Assembly: GCF_001277215.2 (NCBI RefSeq)
Contig: NZ_CP013941.1
Span: 1 to 64,000 of the forward strand
Length of the DNA: 64,000 nt
Reading direction: 5' to 3'
Source of the DNA: Cronobacter malonaticus LMG 23826
GTDB lineage: Bacteria > Pseudomonadota > Gammaproteobacteria > Enterobacterales > Enterobacteriaceae
Shown one piece after another: positions 16,562 to 25,640 of the stretch. The notes under the pieces were generated by a model. That model was not told the origin of the DNA. It did not search any database and saw only the letters and a program-made list of their open reading frames with translations. A program made the translations under genes and the position numbers. Numbering within the stretch: the stretch's first letter is position 1; each line of letters opens with the position of its first letter.

Positions 16562-18757
16562 ATGAAGCGTCATCATCTTTGGGTTTTGAATCCTTGTTTG
16601 CTTGCCATGCTTTCCGCCTCCGCCTGGGGGGCACCGCAGAAAGAAGAGACGCTGGTGGTTGCCGCCAGCCGTACCGGACACAGCGCTGCGGATATGGCAC
16701 AGACCACGTGGGTCATCGAACAGGCTGACATTGAACAGCAGGTTCAGGGCGGTAAAGAGCTAAAAGAAGTCCTGGCGCAGCTGATCCCCGGCATGGATGT
16801 CAGCAGTCAGGGGCGCACCAATTACGGCATGAACATGCGTGGCCGCTCCATGATGGTGATGGTCGACGGCGTGCGACTGAACTCGTCACGCAGCGACAGC
16901 CGCCAGCTGGACTCTATCGATCCGTTTAACATTGAGCGCATCGAAGTTATCTCCGGTGCGACCTCGCTGTACGGCGGCGGCAGCACCGGCGGTATAATCA
17001 ATATCGTGACCAAAAAAGGCCAGCCGGAGACGCAGGTTGAGTTCCAGACCGGGATGAAAACCGGCTTTAACAGTCATAACGATCATGATGAAAATATGGC
17101 GGCAGCGGTGAGCGGCGGCAATGACAATGCCTCCGGGCGTCTGTCCGTCGCCTATCAGCGCTACGGCGGCTGGTACGACGGTAACGGCGATGAATCCATT
17201 ATCGATAACACCCAGACCGGCCTTCAGTATTCTGACCGACTGGACGTGATGGGCACCGGCACGCTGAATATTGATGATCACCAGCAGCTGCAGCTCACCA
17301 CGCAATATTACAAAAGCCAGGCCGATGGTAAGCATGGCCTGTTCCTGGGCGAGAATTTCTCGGCGGTGACCGGCAACGGCACCGCCTATAACAAAGGTAA
17401 TCTGGATTCGGATCGCCTGCCCGGCACCGAGCGCCACCTGATTAATCTTCAGTATTCGAACTCTGATGCCTGGGGCCAGGATCTGGTCGCACAGATTTAC
17501 TACCGCGATGAGAGCCTTACCTACTACCCCTTCCCCACACTGAACGGCGATAAAACCCGCGTGACCAGCATTGGCGCCTCACAGCAGAAAACAGATTTCT
17601 GGGGCGGCAAACTGACAGTCAACAGCAAGCCACTGGATGCTCTTTCTCTGACCTATGGTGTGGATGCCGAGCATGAAACCTTTAACGCCAACCAGCAGTT
17701 TTTCGACCTGAAAAAAGCGGCTGCCAGCGGTGGCATGAAGCTCGATAACGCGTATAACGTCGGGCGCTATCCGGATTACAGCATCACCAACCTGGCACCG
17801 TTCCTCCAGGCGAGTTATGACATCGATGCGATCACGTTAAGCGGCGGTGTGCGCTATCAGTACACCGAGAATAAGGTCGATGATTTTGTCGGTTATACCC
17901 AGCAGCAGGGCATCGCCACCGGTAAAGCCACCTCCGCCGACGCTGTACCGGGCGGCAAAACGGATTACAATAATCTGCTGTTTAACGCCGGTATTCTCGG
18001 CCACCTGAGCGAACGCCAGCAGCTGTGGTTCAACTTCTCGCAGGGCTTCGAACTGCCGGATCTCGCCAAATATTACGGATCCGGCACCTATCGTCTTGAG
18101 AATGGTCACTACCGTCTGCTGAAAAGCGTTAACGTGAATGACTCGCGTCTCGATGGTATTAAAGTTGACAGCTATGAGCTGGGCTGGCGTTACACCGGTG
18201 ATAATCTGCGTACCCAGCTCGCGGCCTACTATTCGGTCTCTGACAAAACCATCAACATCAATAAAACCGATATGACCATCACACTGGATGATGACAAGCG
18301 TCGTATCTACGGGGTTGAAGGCCAGGTGGATTACTTCTTCAGTGACAGCGACTGGAGCACCGGCGCAAACTTTAACGCTATCAAATCGGAAACCCGCGTG
18401 GACGGCGACTGGAAAAAGCTGACGGTGGACAGCGCCAGCCCGTCGAAGGTCAGCGCCTGGGTTAACTGGGCACCGGATAACTGGGCCTTGCGCCTGCAGA
18501 GCACCCAGACGTTCGATGTCTCTGATGATGCCGGTAAGAAAATCGACGGCTACAACACGATGGACTTTATCGGCAGCTATGCGCTTCCGGTCGGTAAAAT
18601 CGCGTTCAGTGTCGAAAACCTGCTGGATAAGGATTACACCACCGTCTGGGGTCAGCGCGCGCCAGGATTGTACAGTCCGACTTATGGCTCACCGGATCTC
18701 TATACCTACAAAGGCCGTGGTCGTACGTTTGGCCTGAATTACTCCGTTCTGTTCTGA
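16562..18757 (+). CDS. iutA: TonB-dependent ferric aerobactin receptor IutA
   Basis: A 731-aa outer-membrane receptor for ferric aerobactin. Residues 1-24 or so form a signal peptide ending at SAWGA. The TonB box region EETLVVAAS follows. The plug domain contains IPGMDVSSQGRTNYGMNMRG and IERIEVISGATSLYGGGSTGG, and a 22-strand barrel ends in the terminal aromatic residue Phe (NYSVLF). It is the last gene of the operon, 22 bases after iucD, and is followed by a strong terminator. It would be Fur-controlled with the synthesis genes and would also allow uptake of aerobactin made by other strains. Confidence 0.96.
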   Translation: MKRHHLWVLNPCLLAMLSASAWGAPQKEETLVVAASRTGHSAADMAQTTWVIEQADIEQQVQGGKELKEVLAQLIPGMDVSSQGRTNYGMNMRGRSMMVMVDGVRLNSSRSDSRQLDSIDPFNIERIEVISGATSLYGGGSTGGIINIVTKKGQPETQVEFQTGMKTGFNSHNDHDENMAAAVSGGNDNASGRLSVAYQRYGGWYDGNGDESIIDNTQTGLQYSDRLDVMGTGTLNIDDHQQLQLTTQYYKSQADGKHGLFLGENFSAVTGNGTAYNKGNLDSDRLPGTERHLINLQYSNSDAWGQDLVAQIYYRDESLTYYPFPTLNGDKTRVTSIGASQQKTDFWGGKLTVNSKPLDALSLTYGVDAEHETFNANQQFFDLKKAAASGGMKLDNAYNVGRYPDYSITNLAPFLQASYDIDAITLSGGVRYQYTENKVDDFVGYTQQQGIATGKATSADAVPGGKTDYNNLLFNAGILGHLSERQQLWFNFSQGFELPDLAKYYGSGTYRLENGHYRLLKSVNVNDSRLDGIKVDSYELGWRYTGDNLRTQLAAYYSVSDKTININKTDMTITLDDDKRRIYGVEGQVDYFFSDSDWSTGANFNAIKSETRVDGDWKKLTVDSASPSKVSAWVNWAPDNWALRLQSTQTFDVSDDAGKKIDGYNTMDFIGSYALPVGKIAFSVENLLDKDYTTVWGQRAPGLYSPTYGSPDLYTYKGRGRTFGLNYSVLF

Positions 18758-18770
18758 TTGCTCCAACATG

Positions 18771-18799
18771 AAAAAGGCCGCCTGAGTGCGGCTTTTTTT
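18771..18799 (+). terminator. Terminator of the iucABCD-iutA operon
   Basis: GCCGC (18777-18781) pairs with GCGGC (18788-18792) across a short loop. The stem is extended by an A5 tract on the left and a T7 tract on the right. It lies 14 bases after the iutA stop. The flanking A and T runs mean it could also act on leftward transcripts. Confidence 0.9.
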
Positions 18800-19016
18800 A
18801 TTGCCGCATTCTGAAGGTGTCTCGCAAAAACGCGCTCGCAGGCAAAGCTCACCGTAGTGGATACTGGTTTGCGACCTTTACATCAAGCAGCGGCACTCGT
18901 TTGATAAATAACTATCCCTGATGGATATGAAATGATGCTTGTTTCCTCTTTGTCGGGCTTATCTGGCCTCATCGTTTTCAGGCAATACTGGCATGAAAGC
19001 CGTTATAGATATGGCG

Positions 19017-19031
19017 ATTTCACCGTGAAAT
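19017..19031. promoter_or_regulatory. parS: parS-like palindrome 1
   Basis: ATTTCACCGTGAAAT is a perfect palindrome of two ATTTCAC heptamers around one C. ATTTCAC is the ParB box-A heptamer known from P1/P7 parS, from memory. The site lies about 260 bases downstream of parB, the usual side for type Ia systems. Confidence 0.7.
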
Positions 19032-19130
19032 AATTCATTTAAATTCTTTTGAATCATTAACTTAAACATAAAAACGGCGTGGCGAAAGGTGTGAAATTTC
19101 AGTACGAGCGACAATACTGAACAGCAAAAC

Positions 19131-19148
19131 ATCCACTGTAGAGAGTAA
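19131..19148 (+). repeat. Stray RepA iteron near par
   Basis: ATCCACTGTAGAGAGTAA matches the iterons that flank repA. A related inverted copy lies at 18847-18862 (minus strand ATCCACTACGGTGAGC). Both lie outside the main origin arrays. Confidence 0.75.
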
Positions 19149-19204
19149 GCAGGCAAGGTATAGGCGATGCTGCGAAATAACGAAAGGAGAAGGAAGTAGT
19201 GGCG

Positions 19205-19266
19205 ATTTCACCGTGAAATCCGTTCAGGAAAAAACGTTATTTCAGGGAGTTAACGGTGAAATCACC
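19205..19266. promoter_or_regulatory. parS: parS-like cluster downstream of parB
   Basis: A second exact copy of ATTTCACCGTGAAAT sits at 19205-19219, and a half-palindrome GGTGAAATCACC at 19255-19266. It lies 21-80 bases past the parB stop. The spacing, with an intervening AT-rich stretch, is reminiscent of P1 parS, where an IHF site separates two ParB-binding arms. I did not find a clear IHF consensus. Role inferred. Confidence 0.75.
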
Positions 19267-19286
19267 ATGGCGAGTGCACATCCCGC

Positions 19287-20255
19287 TCAGGAGAGATGTT
19301 TTTTCAGAACGCTTTCAATGGCACGGTCGAGTTCATCCTGAACATCACGCGACAGGCGGTTGAACTCATAGCTGAACAGGCGGCCTTTGGTACGCTTACG
19401 GGCGAAACGGTCTTTATCGGAGAAACGCCAGAGGGGCGAAATAACCGCTTTATCTTTCGGGCTTGGCGACGAGAGCAATTCCCCCTCACGCGCGATAATA
19501 CGCATAATGCGGTTCTTTACTTCGTCTTCAGCGAGATCGGTGTCTGACAGCACGATATCCACTTCACTGGCGATGGAATTGGTCAGCGTTTTGAGCGCGA
19601 TGTCATTTTTCTGAAGCGTCTCTTCGATACCACTCAGCGTTTTATAGTCGCTGAACGTAAGCTCGGACTGAACCGGGAAGAGGGCCAGCAGTTCTGCAGA
19701 GACCGACGCCGCCTGTAAAGCACGGGTGACTTTTGCCTGCGACAGCCCTTCCTGCTCGGCTATCTCTTTCTGACTGAGACCTGCGTTTTTCAGCGCCATC
19801 AGCCGCAGCCCGATCTCACGGATATTGTGCTCTTTTGCCGTCTGAATATCTTTAGCGAGCTTGCGCGCTTCTTCTGATGTCAGCGCCGCTTCCGTCACCA
19901 GGACGGTAAGACCGGTGTGGCAGATGAGCGCCGCTGCACGACGGCGCGAGCCATCGAGAATTTCAATACGGTCACCCGCTTTCACGCCAATCGCCGGGAA
20001 GAACTGCTGGAATTTCAGGGTACGGGTGATATCGCGCAGCGATTCCGGTGTCAGCGCAGACTGATCGCGCCCGTTGGTTTCCTGACGCACAAAGGTTTTT
20101 TCCGCCACATCGGCGGGCGCGACGCTTTCAAGCCGGAACGTCGCTTTGCGCCCGGAATTGAGCACAAACACCGAGGTAAAGGTTTCAGCGTCCGTGCTCT
20201 CTTTAAATGGAGAGTGGGTGAGTGTACGGCCAATGGTGACTCTTTTTGTGCTCAT
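19287..20255 (-). CDS. parB: Plasmid partition protein ParB (type Ia)
   Basis: A 322-aa centromere-binding protein of the P1/P7 type. The N-terminal region carries RDQSALTPESLRDIT and IEILDGSRRRAAALICHTG. A central helix-turn-helix is seen at about residues 155-180 (LSQKEIAEQEGLSQAKVTRA). The C-terminal dimer domain, rich in basic residues (SDKDRFARKRTKGRLFSYEF), also contacts DNA in P1 ParB. It begins 7 bases after the parA stop, so the two genes form an operon. It should bind the ATTTCAC palindromes downstream and stimulate ParA ATPase to segregate plasmid copies. Confidence 0.94.
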   Translation of the reverse strand: MSTKRVTIGRTLTHSPFKESTDAETFTSVFVLNSGRKATFRLESVAPADVAEKTFVRQETNGRDQSALTPESLRDITRTLKFQQFFPAIGVKAGDRIEILDGSRRRAAALICHTGLTVLVTEAALTSEEARKLAKDIQTAKEHNIREIGLRLMALKNAGLSQKEIAEQEGLSQAKVTRALQAASVSAELLALFPVQSELTFSDYKTLSGIEETLQKNDIALKTLTNSIASEVDIVLSDTDLAEDEVKNRIMRIIAREGELLSSPSPKDKAVISPLWRFSDKDRFARKRTKGRLFSYEFNRLSRDVQDELDRAIESVLKKHLS

Positions 20256-20262
20256 AATGTTC

Positions 20263-21471
20263 TCAGCTCATACGAATAAATTCAATGCGATCAAAGACCG
20301 CTTTGGCAAAGTCTTCAGCGGCGGCGCGCGCGTTCTTCAGTGCTTCGCTGCTGCCGATGTAAGTGGCGGGGTTTGCGGAAATTACCGTATCAAACGACTC
20401 TCCGCAGCGCTCAAAGCCGTCCAGGCGGGGCAGGGCGACATCCAGCATATCGCCGCCGAAAATCTCCTTGGCGAGGCTGTGACAGAGCTTGTGGTCTGCC
20501 TTGTTGAGCAGTTTCGACATAAAGCCGATGTTTTTCTGCAATCTGACACGGCAGCCCGACTCTTCAATCAGCGCGATCAGCTCCGGCAGGCGCGTCAGGT
20601 ATTTGAGCGTTGAGTGGAAATCTACCTGTGCAGGCGGCACCGGTGTGAACAGGACATCCGAGGCGGCAATCGCGTTCATCAGGAATGCGTCCAGATGCGG
20701 GCCGCTGTCGACAAAGATAAAGTCATAGTCTCTGGCAATCTTATCGATGATGTTCTGGCGCAGGACACCATAAATACTGGTGCCCGGCAGATGTTCTGCA
20801 CAGAGTTCTTCCCAGCGTGAGGCGATAAAGGCGTCTTCAATAGAAGCTGGCATCACATCCACGCCAGGCACAATCGACGGCACAATAAATTCTTCCAGCA
20901 GCTCTTCACGCGACACATTCTGCAGCATCGCCTGCGCGCTGGTGGTATCGACAGTGCCGACCGCGCGGGTGTGATTAAGGAACATGGTTGCGGAAGACTG
21001 CGGATCGAGATCGACCACCAGAATGCGCAAATCTTCAAACAGCAGGTGAGGATGTACGCGCAGCGCATGGGCAAGGGAAACCGTGGACACCGTTTTGGAG
21101 ACGCCGCCTTTCAGGTTGCCGACAAAAATGGTGAACGCTTCATCATGACGGTCACGGTATTTGGGCACGCCGCGGTGATGGTAGAGATCGATAATATTCT
21201 GAACGGACATCGCATATTTAGTGGAGGAGCCCGCCGCGCGTTTATCAAAGACGTATCCGTTCGCTTCCATCTCACTGACGGCGTAGTCGACGCTGGCGCG
21301 GGTCAGTCGCGGAAGTTTGGCCAGTGCCGCTTTGGCATAGACCTGATAGAAAGTGTTTTCCTGAAGCTCATCTTTCTGATGCTGGATCTGCTCTGTCAGG
21401 CCCAGAAGCATTCTTTCAGAACGTTCGGCAACTTTCGTCAACTGCTGCTCATTATCCATCATAAAACTCAC
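20263..21471 (-). CDS. parA: Plasmid partition ATPase ParA (type Ia)
   Basis: A 402-aa Walker ATPase. The N-terminal ~100 residues hold the DNA-binding region found in type Ia ParA proteins, which autorepress the operon. The deviant Walker A is GNLKGGVSKTVSTVS (residues about 118-132), followed by ILVVDLDPQSSATMFLNHT (Walker A' region) and DFIFVDSGPHLDAFLMNAI (Walker B). The first codon is GTG at 21471; ATG codons at 21462 and 21459 are alternatives and the true start is uncertain by up to 4 residues. It forms an operon with parB. The roughly 840-base intergenic region upstream is the replication origin. Confidence 0.94.
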   Translation of the reverse strand: MSFMMDNEQQLTKVAERSERMLLGLTEQIQHQKDELQENTFYQVYAKAALAKLPRLTRASVDYAVSEMEANGYVFDKRAAGSSTKYAMSVQNIIDLYHHRGVPKYRDRHDEAFTIFVGNLKGGVSKTVSTVSLAHALRVHPHLLFEDLRILVVDLDPQSSATMFLNHTRAVGTVDTTSAQAMLQNVSREELLEEFIVPSIVPGVDVMPASIEDAFIASRWEELCAEHLPGTSIYGVLRQNIIDKIARDYDFIFVDSGPHLDAFLMNAIAASDVLFTPVPPAQVDFHSTLKYLTRLPELIALIEESGCRVRLQKNIGFMSKLLNKADHKLCHSLAKEIFGGDMLDVALPRLDGFERCGESFDTVISANPATYIGSSEALKNARAAAEDFAKAVFDRIEFIRMS

Positions 21472-21606
21472 TGTATGCAGGATTTATTGATTTAAACGAA
21501 AATACAGCATAAAAGCCAGACGGTAAACATAAATGTGATGCCGATGTGCGCGTGCTCAAAATGCTGATGTTATAAGACGTTACTGCTAAAGATCGCAGCG
21601 CTCACC

Positions 21607-21637
21607 GCAAAAACGAACGGGGTTTAACCGTTCGTTT
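21607..21637 (-). terminator. Leftward terminator between origin and parA
   Basis: A perfect 10-bp stem, AAACGAACGG (21611-21620) with CCGTTCGTTT (21628-21637), encloses a 7-base loop. Read on the minus strand it continues into a T5 run. It would stop leftward transcripts from the origin before they reach parA, insulating the par operon promoter. Confidence 0.55.
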
Positions 21638-21693
21638 GAGGAAGCGCAAAAGAGTTGTGGTTGAAGAGAGTGGCAGATGCTGTGTGTCTGATT

Positions 21694-21757
21694 TTATCCA
21701 CAGGCCAGATCTAAGGTTTCGATCCCAAGGAGATCCCTAATATGATCCTTAAAGATC
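21694..21757 (+). other. oriV: Replication origin core: DnaA box and five GATC sites
   Basis: A perfect DnaA box TTATCCACA is at 21694-21702. Five Dam sites (GATC) follow within 50 bases, starting at 21708, 21721, 21732, 21744 and 21754, several in an AGATCC context. An AT-rich stretch and the iteron array come next, then repA. DnaA box, GATC cluster, AT-rich DNA, iterons and initiator gene in that order is the layout of the P1 oriR, so this is very probably the origin. Confidence 0.85.
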
Positions 21758-21803
21758 CCTTTCCCGAATTTCTTATTGCTATCATGGCGTTGCGGCATTT
21801 TAT

Positions 21804-21907
21804 AACCACTATAGCGAGCAGATCATCCACTGAAGCGAGCCGGATATCCACTGTGGTGAGACACATAACGGCTGAAGAGAGTGGTATGCATCCACTGTAG
21901 CGAGTAA
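21804..21907 (+). repeat. RepA iteron array, first group
   Basis: Four direct repeats of the form (A/T)CCACT(G/A)TAGCGAGTAA are seen at 21804-21820, 21825-21840, 21846-21861 and 21890-21907. These are presumed RepA binding sites that both start replication and limit copy number. They follow the GATC cluster. Confidence 0.85.
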
Positions 21908-22088
21908 ACCGCCTGACTTTTCCATGCCGGCACTCTCTTTATAACGTACTGTATCAGAAAGCATTTCCGGTATCCTTTGTGAAGTTACTCACGCTCATGA
22001 ACATGTTTATTCACACCGGGAGTGTCATCTTTTTGTCTGGCTGCGGGTTACTGTAACAGACTGACATGTTGCTGTATGTGTTCGGGCT

Positions 22089-22279
22089 ATCCACTATAGC
22101 GAGTGAATGACTGGATCCTGTCACGCCATCAACTAAAACAACCACTACAGAGAGCAAATAACCACTGTAGCGAGTAAACATCCACTGTGGAGAGTAATCC
22201 GCGCGTATAAGTATGTGACATATCCACTATGGTGAGTGATACTCTCACTGGCGAAGATAATAACCACTATGGTGAGTAA
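22089..22279 (+). repeat. RepA iteron array, second group
   Basis: Six direct repeats of the same 18-mer family lie at 22089-22106, 22140-22157, 22160-22177, 22180-22197, 22222-22239 and 22262-22279. The last ends 30 bases before the repA start, so RepA bound here should repress its own promoter. Sites alternate between AGCGAGT, GGAGAGT and GGTGAGT cores. Confidence 0.88.
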
Positions 22280-22309
22280 GCACCGGCATTCAGGACAGGA
22301 GAACCGCAC

Positions 22310-23323
22310 GTGGCTGATGAAGAGAGCATCAATATCAACGACGCCTTCAGTGAGCTGGACCGTAAAACCGGCGAAGTGGTCACGCTGATGCCGAACCGCA
22401 ATAACACCGTGCAGCCGGTCGCGCTGATGCGTCTTGGCCTGTTTGTCCCGACGCTGAAATCCACCGCCCGGGGCCGCAAAGGCCAGATGTCCTCGATGGA
22501 CGTAACGGAAGAGCTTAAACAGCTCTCGCTCGTTAAATCCGAAGGCTACGAGAATATCAAAATCACCGGCGCCCGCCTGGATATGGATAATGATTTCAAA
22601 ACCTGGGTCGGGATCATCCATGCCTTCGCCAAATATAATGTGCTTGGCGACAGCGTCACGCTGCCGTTTGTGGAGTTCGTGAAGCTGTGCGGCATTCCTT
22701 CGGCCCGTTCATCTGCAAAGCTGCGTAAGCGTCTCGATGCTTCGCTGACCCGTATCGCCACCAATACCATCTCTTTCAGCAACAAGGAAGGAGAGTACTA
22801 CGTTACGCACCTTGTGCAGTCTGCCAAATACAGCGCCAAAAAGGATGAAGTGACGCTGCAGGCCGATCCGAAAATCTTCGAGCTGTACCAGTTCGACAAA
22901 AAAGTTCTGCTGCAGCTGCGTGCCATTAATGAATTGTCGCGCAAAGAGTCCGCCCAGGCGCTGTATACGTTTATTGAGAGCCTGCCGCCTAACCCTGCGC
23001 CGGTCTCGCTTGCACGCCTGCGCGCGCGCCTGAATCTCACCTCCCGCACCATCACGCAGAACTCCACCGTGCGTAAGGCGATGGAGCAGCTCAAGGAGAT
23101 CGGTTATCTCGATTACACCGAGATTAAGCGCGGGCGGGTGGTCTACTTTCATATCCACTACAGAAGGCCAAAACTTCGCCCACAAAGCCTGCCAGGCGCG
23201 CTGCCTGCCGGTGATGAACTGCCGGTGGAAAACAGCCCCGTAGCGGAAGAGCAGGGCGAAATGGTGATGCTGACCAAAGAAGAGCTGGCGCTGCTGGAAA
23301 AAATCCGCAAGGGACAGATCTGA
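22310..23323 (+). CDS. repA: RepFIB-type replication initiator RepA
   Basis: A 337-aa plasmid initiator protein of the Rep_3 superfamily, with two winged-helix domains. Recognisable RepFIB stretches are [60 protein letters not shown] and [23 protein letters not shown] at 22310 follows ACAGGAG with 8-base spacing, and the protein then reads MADEES as in IncFIB relatives. It is flanked by ten iterons upstream and five downstream. Iteron binding drives replication, copy control by handcuffing and autorepression. This gene defines the window as plasmid DNA. Confidence 0.95.
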   Translation: MADEESININDAFSELDRKTGEVVTLMPNRNNTVQPVALMRLGLFVPTLKSTARGRKGQMSSMDVTEELKQLSLVKSEGYENIKITGARLDMDNDFKTWVGIIHAFAKYNVLGDSVTLPFVEFVKLCGIPSARSSAKLRKRLDASLTRIATNTISFSNKEGEYYVTHLVQSAKYSAKKDEVTLQADPKIFELYQFDKKVLLQLRAINELSRKESAQALYTFIESLPPNPAPVSLARLRARLNLTSRTITQNSTVRKAMEQLKEIGYLDYTEIKRGRVVYFHIHYRRPKLRPQSLPGALPAGDELPVENSPVAEEQGEMVMLTKEELALLEKIRKGQI

Positions 23324-23325
23324 AT

Positions 23326-23452
23326 ATCCACTGTAGTGAGCATGACATGTGACCTTTCAAATACATTACTCCCTACAGTGGATATTGCTCTCTATAGTGG
23401 TTTTTACTCTCCTCAGTGGATGTTTTGAGCTTCACTGCTTTCTGTAGTGGAT
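23326..23452. repeat. RepA iterons downstream of repA
   Basis: One direct copy (23326-23342) starts 3 bases after repA. Four inverted copies follow, at 23366-23383, 23385-23402, 23404-23421 and about 23435-23452. Read on the minus strand they give ATCCACTGTAGGGAGTAA and relatives. Downstream iterons of opposite polarity are a RepFIB feature linked to incompatibility and copy control. Confidence 0.85.
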
Positions 23453-23962
23453 ACCTTGTTAATGCCTTCGCAGGATCTTTTAATCATCCTTAAAGATCTG
23501 GCGATTTCAGCATGAAATTGCTGGTCGAAATGCTCTAAAAACAGCGAGTTAACGTGATAAACGTATGGCGAAAGGGGGAGTTATTTCACATCCGTGATGT
23601 CAAAGAGGGCAATGTTCGCGTTCCTGGTATGAAAGAATGCTTTTTTTTGCTTAGTGTTATACCTCGCTCATGCTTACTCGCTTTACTCTCATAAGACGCT
23701 CCTCTGTAAACCGCATTTAAAGTCCATTTCAGCATCATTCCTTTTTTTAAACGAAACTTGGTGTGGTTTCCTCTGCCAGTATTATCCGGTTTCGCGCCGG
23801 GCCTGCGCTTATTTTTCCTTTATTCAAATTAATGAACGCGCCGCGAAGAATATATCTTTGTGAAGAAATGTAATTAACTATTACTATAGGAAAAACCTTA
23901 AAACCATTCGCGAAATAACACCGTGTTATGGTGCTAACTGATTAATTTTACAGGTCAACCGG
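23453..23962. other. Non-coding region between repA iterons and fhaC/cdiB
   Basis: About 510 bases without a credible gene. A parS-like palindrome ATTTCAGCATGAAAT lies at 23504-23518. A 13-mer ATCCTTAAAGATC at 23486-23498 repeats exactly one found in the origin at 21745-21757. The rest is AT-rich and must include the cdiB promoter; no clear core promoter was identified. A 69-codon open frame at 23654-23863 has no protein-like character. Confidence 0.5.
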
Positions 23963-25627
23963 ATGACTGCTCGCGTTTATTATGGATTCTTACTGGCGCT
24001 GATATTGCCTACTGCCTTTGCTGCGCCCCTTTCTCCTGCCGATCGCGATGCCATCCGTCAGCAACAGGAACAACTTTTATTACAGAGCCAGCAGCAGCGT
24101 GACGAGTTGCAGCGCAGTACGCCGCTGCCCCGCGCTGAAGCGCCTGTGATATCTGCTCCGTCATCCGGCCCGTGTTTTACCATTCGCACTATTCAGTATT
24201 CCGGCGCCACGCTGTTAAGCGCGCGTGAGCAGGCGAAATTATCCCGTCCCTGGCTGAATCAGTGCCTCGATATGTCGCGCATCACGCAGCTGGTTAATAG
24301 CGTATCGGACTGGTATCTCAGCCGCGGTTATATCACCAGCCGTGCTTTTCTTACTGAGCAGGATCTCTCGCAGGGCGAATTACAGATTGTCGTGCTGGAA
24401 GGAAAGCTGCGTCAGATCCGCCTCGAAAATAAAACGCCGCTGATGCTGAAAATGGCGTTTCCGGGGCTTGAAGGAAAGATCCTGAACCTGCGCGATATTG
24501 AGCAGGGCATGGAGCAGATCAACCGACTGCGCGCCACGCCGGTACAAATCGATATTCTGCCGGACAGCACGCCCGGCTGGTCGGTGGTTAATCTCACCGC
24601 CACGCCGGAGTTTCCGTTACGCGCCACGGTGAGTTTCGATAACAGCGGCCAGAAGAGCACCGGCACCGGGCAGCTTAATGGCTCGCTCACCGGTAACAAC
24701 CTGCTCGGGCTCGCCGATCAGTGGTTTGTCAGCGGCGGGCGCAGCAGCGATTTCGCGACCGCGTATAACGCCCGCAGCCTGCAGGCAGGCGTCAGTATCC
24801 CGTGGGGCTACAGCCTGCTGGATTACAGCTACAGCTGGAGCGACTACCGCTCGACGCTCGATAACCAGGGCTTTACGTGGATCTCCACCGGCGACAGTGA
24901 AACGCATCGCCTGAATCTTTCCCGCGTGGTGTTCCGCAACGGCGATATCAAAACCGCGCTCACCGCGGGGGTGACGCGCCGCGAAAGCCACAACTGGCTG
25001 AATGATGCCCTGCTTGCCAGCAGCAGTCGCAAGCTCTCCAGCCTGACGCTTGGCGTTAATCACACCCAGAAAATGGGCGGCGGCGTGGCGACCTTCAACC
25101 CGGCCTTCAGCCGCGGCATGCCGTGGTTCGACAGTGAAACCGATGAAAACAAAACCGGCGACGAACCAAAAGCGCAGTTTCGTAAATGGAGCCTCAGCGC
25201 CAGCTGGCAGCGCCCGCTCACGCAGGATCTGTGGTGGCTTTCCAGCGCTTATGGCCAGTGGTCGCCGGATCGTCTCTATGGCGCTGAACGTCTGACGCTC
25301 GGTGGCGAAAGCTCTGTACGCGGCTTTAAAGAGCAATATTTGTCCGGCGACAACGGTGGCTACTGGCGTAACGAACTCAACTACACGCTGGCAACGCTGC
25401 CGGTGCTGGGCCAGATCAGCGCCACGGCGGCGCTGGATGGCGGCTGGCTCGCCAGAGATAAACTCGACCGCTACGCCTCCGGCACCCTGTGGGGCGCCGC
25501 CGTCGGGCTGGGCAGCGCAGGGCGCTGGTTCGCAAGTCAGCTTACCGTTGGCACGCCGTTACAGTACCCGGACTGGCTGGGGCCGGACCATTTCACCGTT
25601 AACTACCGCATCGCAATCACGCTTTAA
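23963..25627 (+). CDS. cdiB: Two-partner secretion outer-membrane transporter (CdiB/FhaC family)
   Basis: A 554-aa TpsB transporter that exports the adjacent giant exoprotein across the outer membrane. It has a signal peptide ending near TAFAAP, then a Gln-rich helix H1 segment (about residues 30-50), which plugs the pore in FhaC. A POTRA pair follows (CFTIRTIQYSGATLLS and CLDMSRITQLVNSVSDWYLS), with GYITSRAFLTEQDLSQGEL typical of the family. The 16-strand barrel carries the conserved VRGFKEQYLSGDNG loop (the VRGY/F signature of Omp85 proteins). It is 13 bases upstream of the exoprotein gene and shares its operon. It could equally be named fhaC; the toxin/immunity genes favour a CDI name. Confidence 0.93.
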   Translation: MTARVYYGFLLALILPTAFAAPLSPADRDAIRQQQEQLLLQSQQQRDELQRSTPLPRAEAPVISAPSSGPCFTIRTIQYSGATLLSAREQAKLSRPWLNQCLDMSRITQLVNSVSDWYLSRGYITSRAFLTEQDLSQGELQIVVLEGKLRQIRLENKTPLMLKMAFPGLEGKILNLRDIEQGMEQINRLRATPVQIDILPDSTPGWSVVNLTATPEFPLRATVSFDNSGQKSTGTGQLNGSLTGNNLLGLADQWFVSGGRSSDFATAYNARSLQAGVSIPWGYSLLDYSYSWSDYRSTLDNQGFTWISTGDSETHRLNLSRVVFRNGDIKTALTAGVTRRESHNWLNDALLASSSRKLSSLTLGVNHTQKMGGGVATFNPAFSRGMPWFDSETDENKTGDEPKAQFRKWSLSASWQRPLTQDLWWLSSAYGQWSPDRLYGAERLTLGGESSVRGFKEQYLSGDNGGYWRNELNYTLATLPVLGQISATAALDGGWLARDKLDRYASGTLWGAAVGLGSAGRWFASQLTVGTPLQYPDWLGPDHFTVNYRIAITL

Positions 25628-25640
25628 GAGGCTTCAGGTC

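Larger units (their letters stand above)
18800..19286. other. par-distal non-coding region with parS sites and stray iterons
   Basis: About 490 bases between the iutA terminator and the end of parB, with no convincing gene. It carries one inverted iteron at 18847-18862, one direct iteron at 19131-19148 and the parS-like palindromes listed separately. The stretch 19030-19130 is AT-rich. The two iterons lie 3 kb from repA and could titrate RepA. Confidence 0.6.

Noticed and set aside
21804..22279. CRISPR array
   Set aside because: The short repeats are about 18 bases with irregular gaps, and directly precede a RepFIB initiator gene; they are iterons.
23654..23863. 69-codon open frame between repA and cdiB
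   Set aside because: No good ribosome-binding site, atypical composition and no protein-like features; treated as intergenic.
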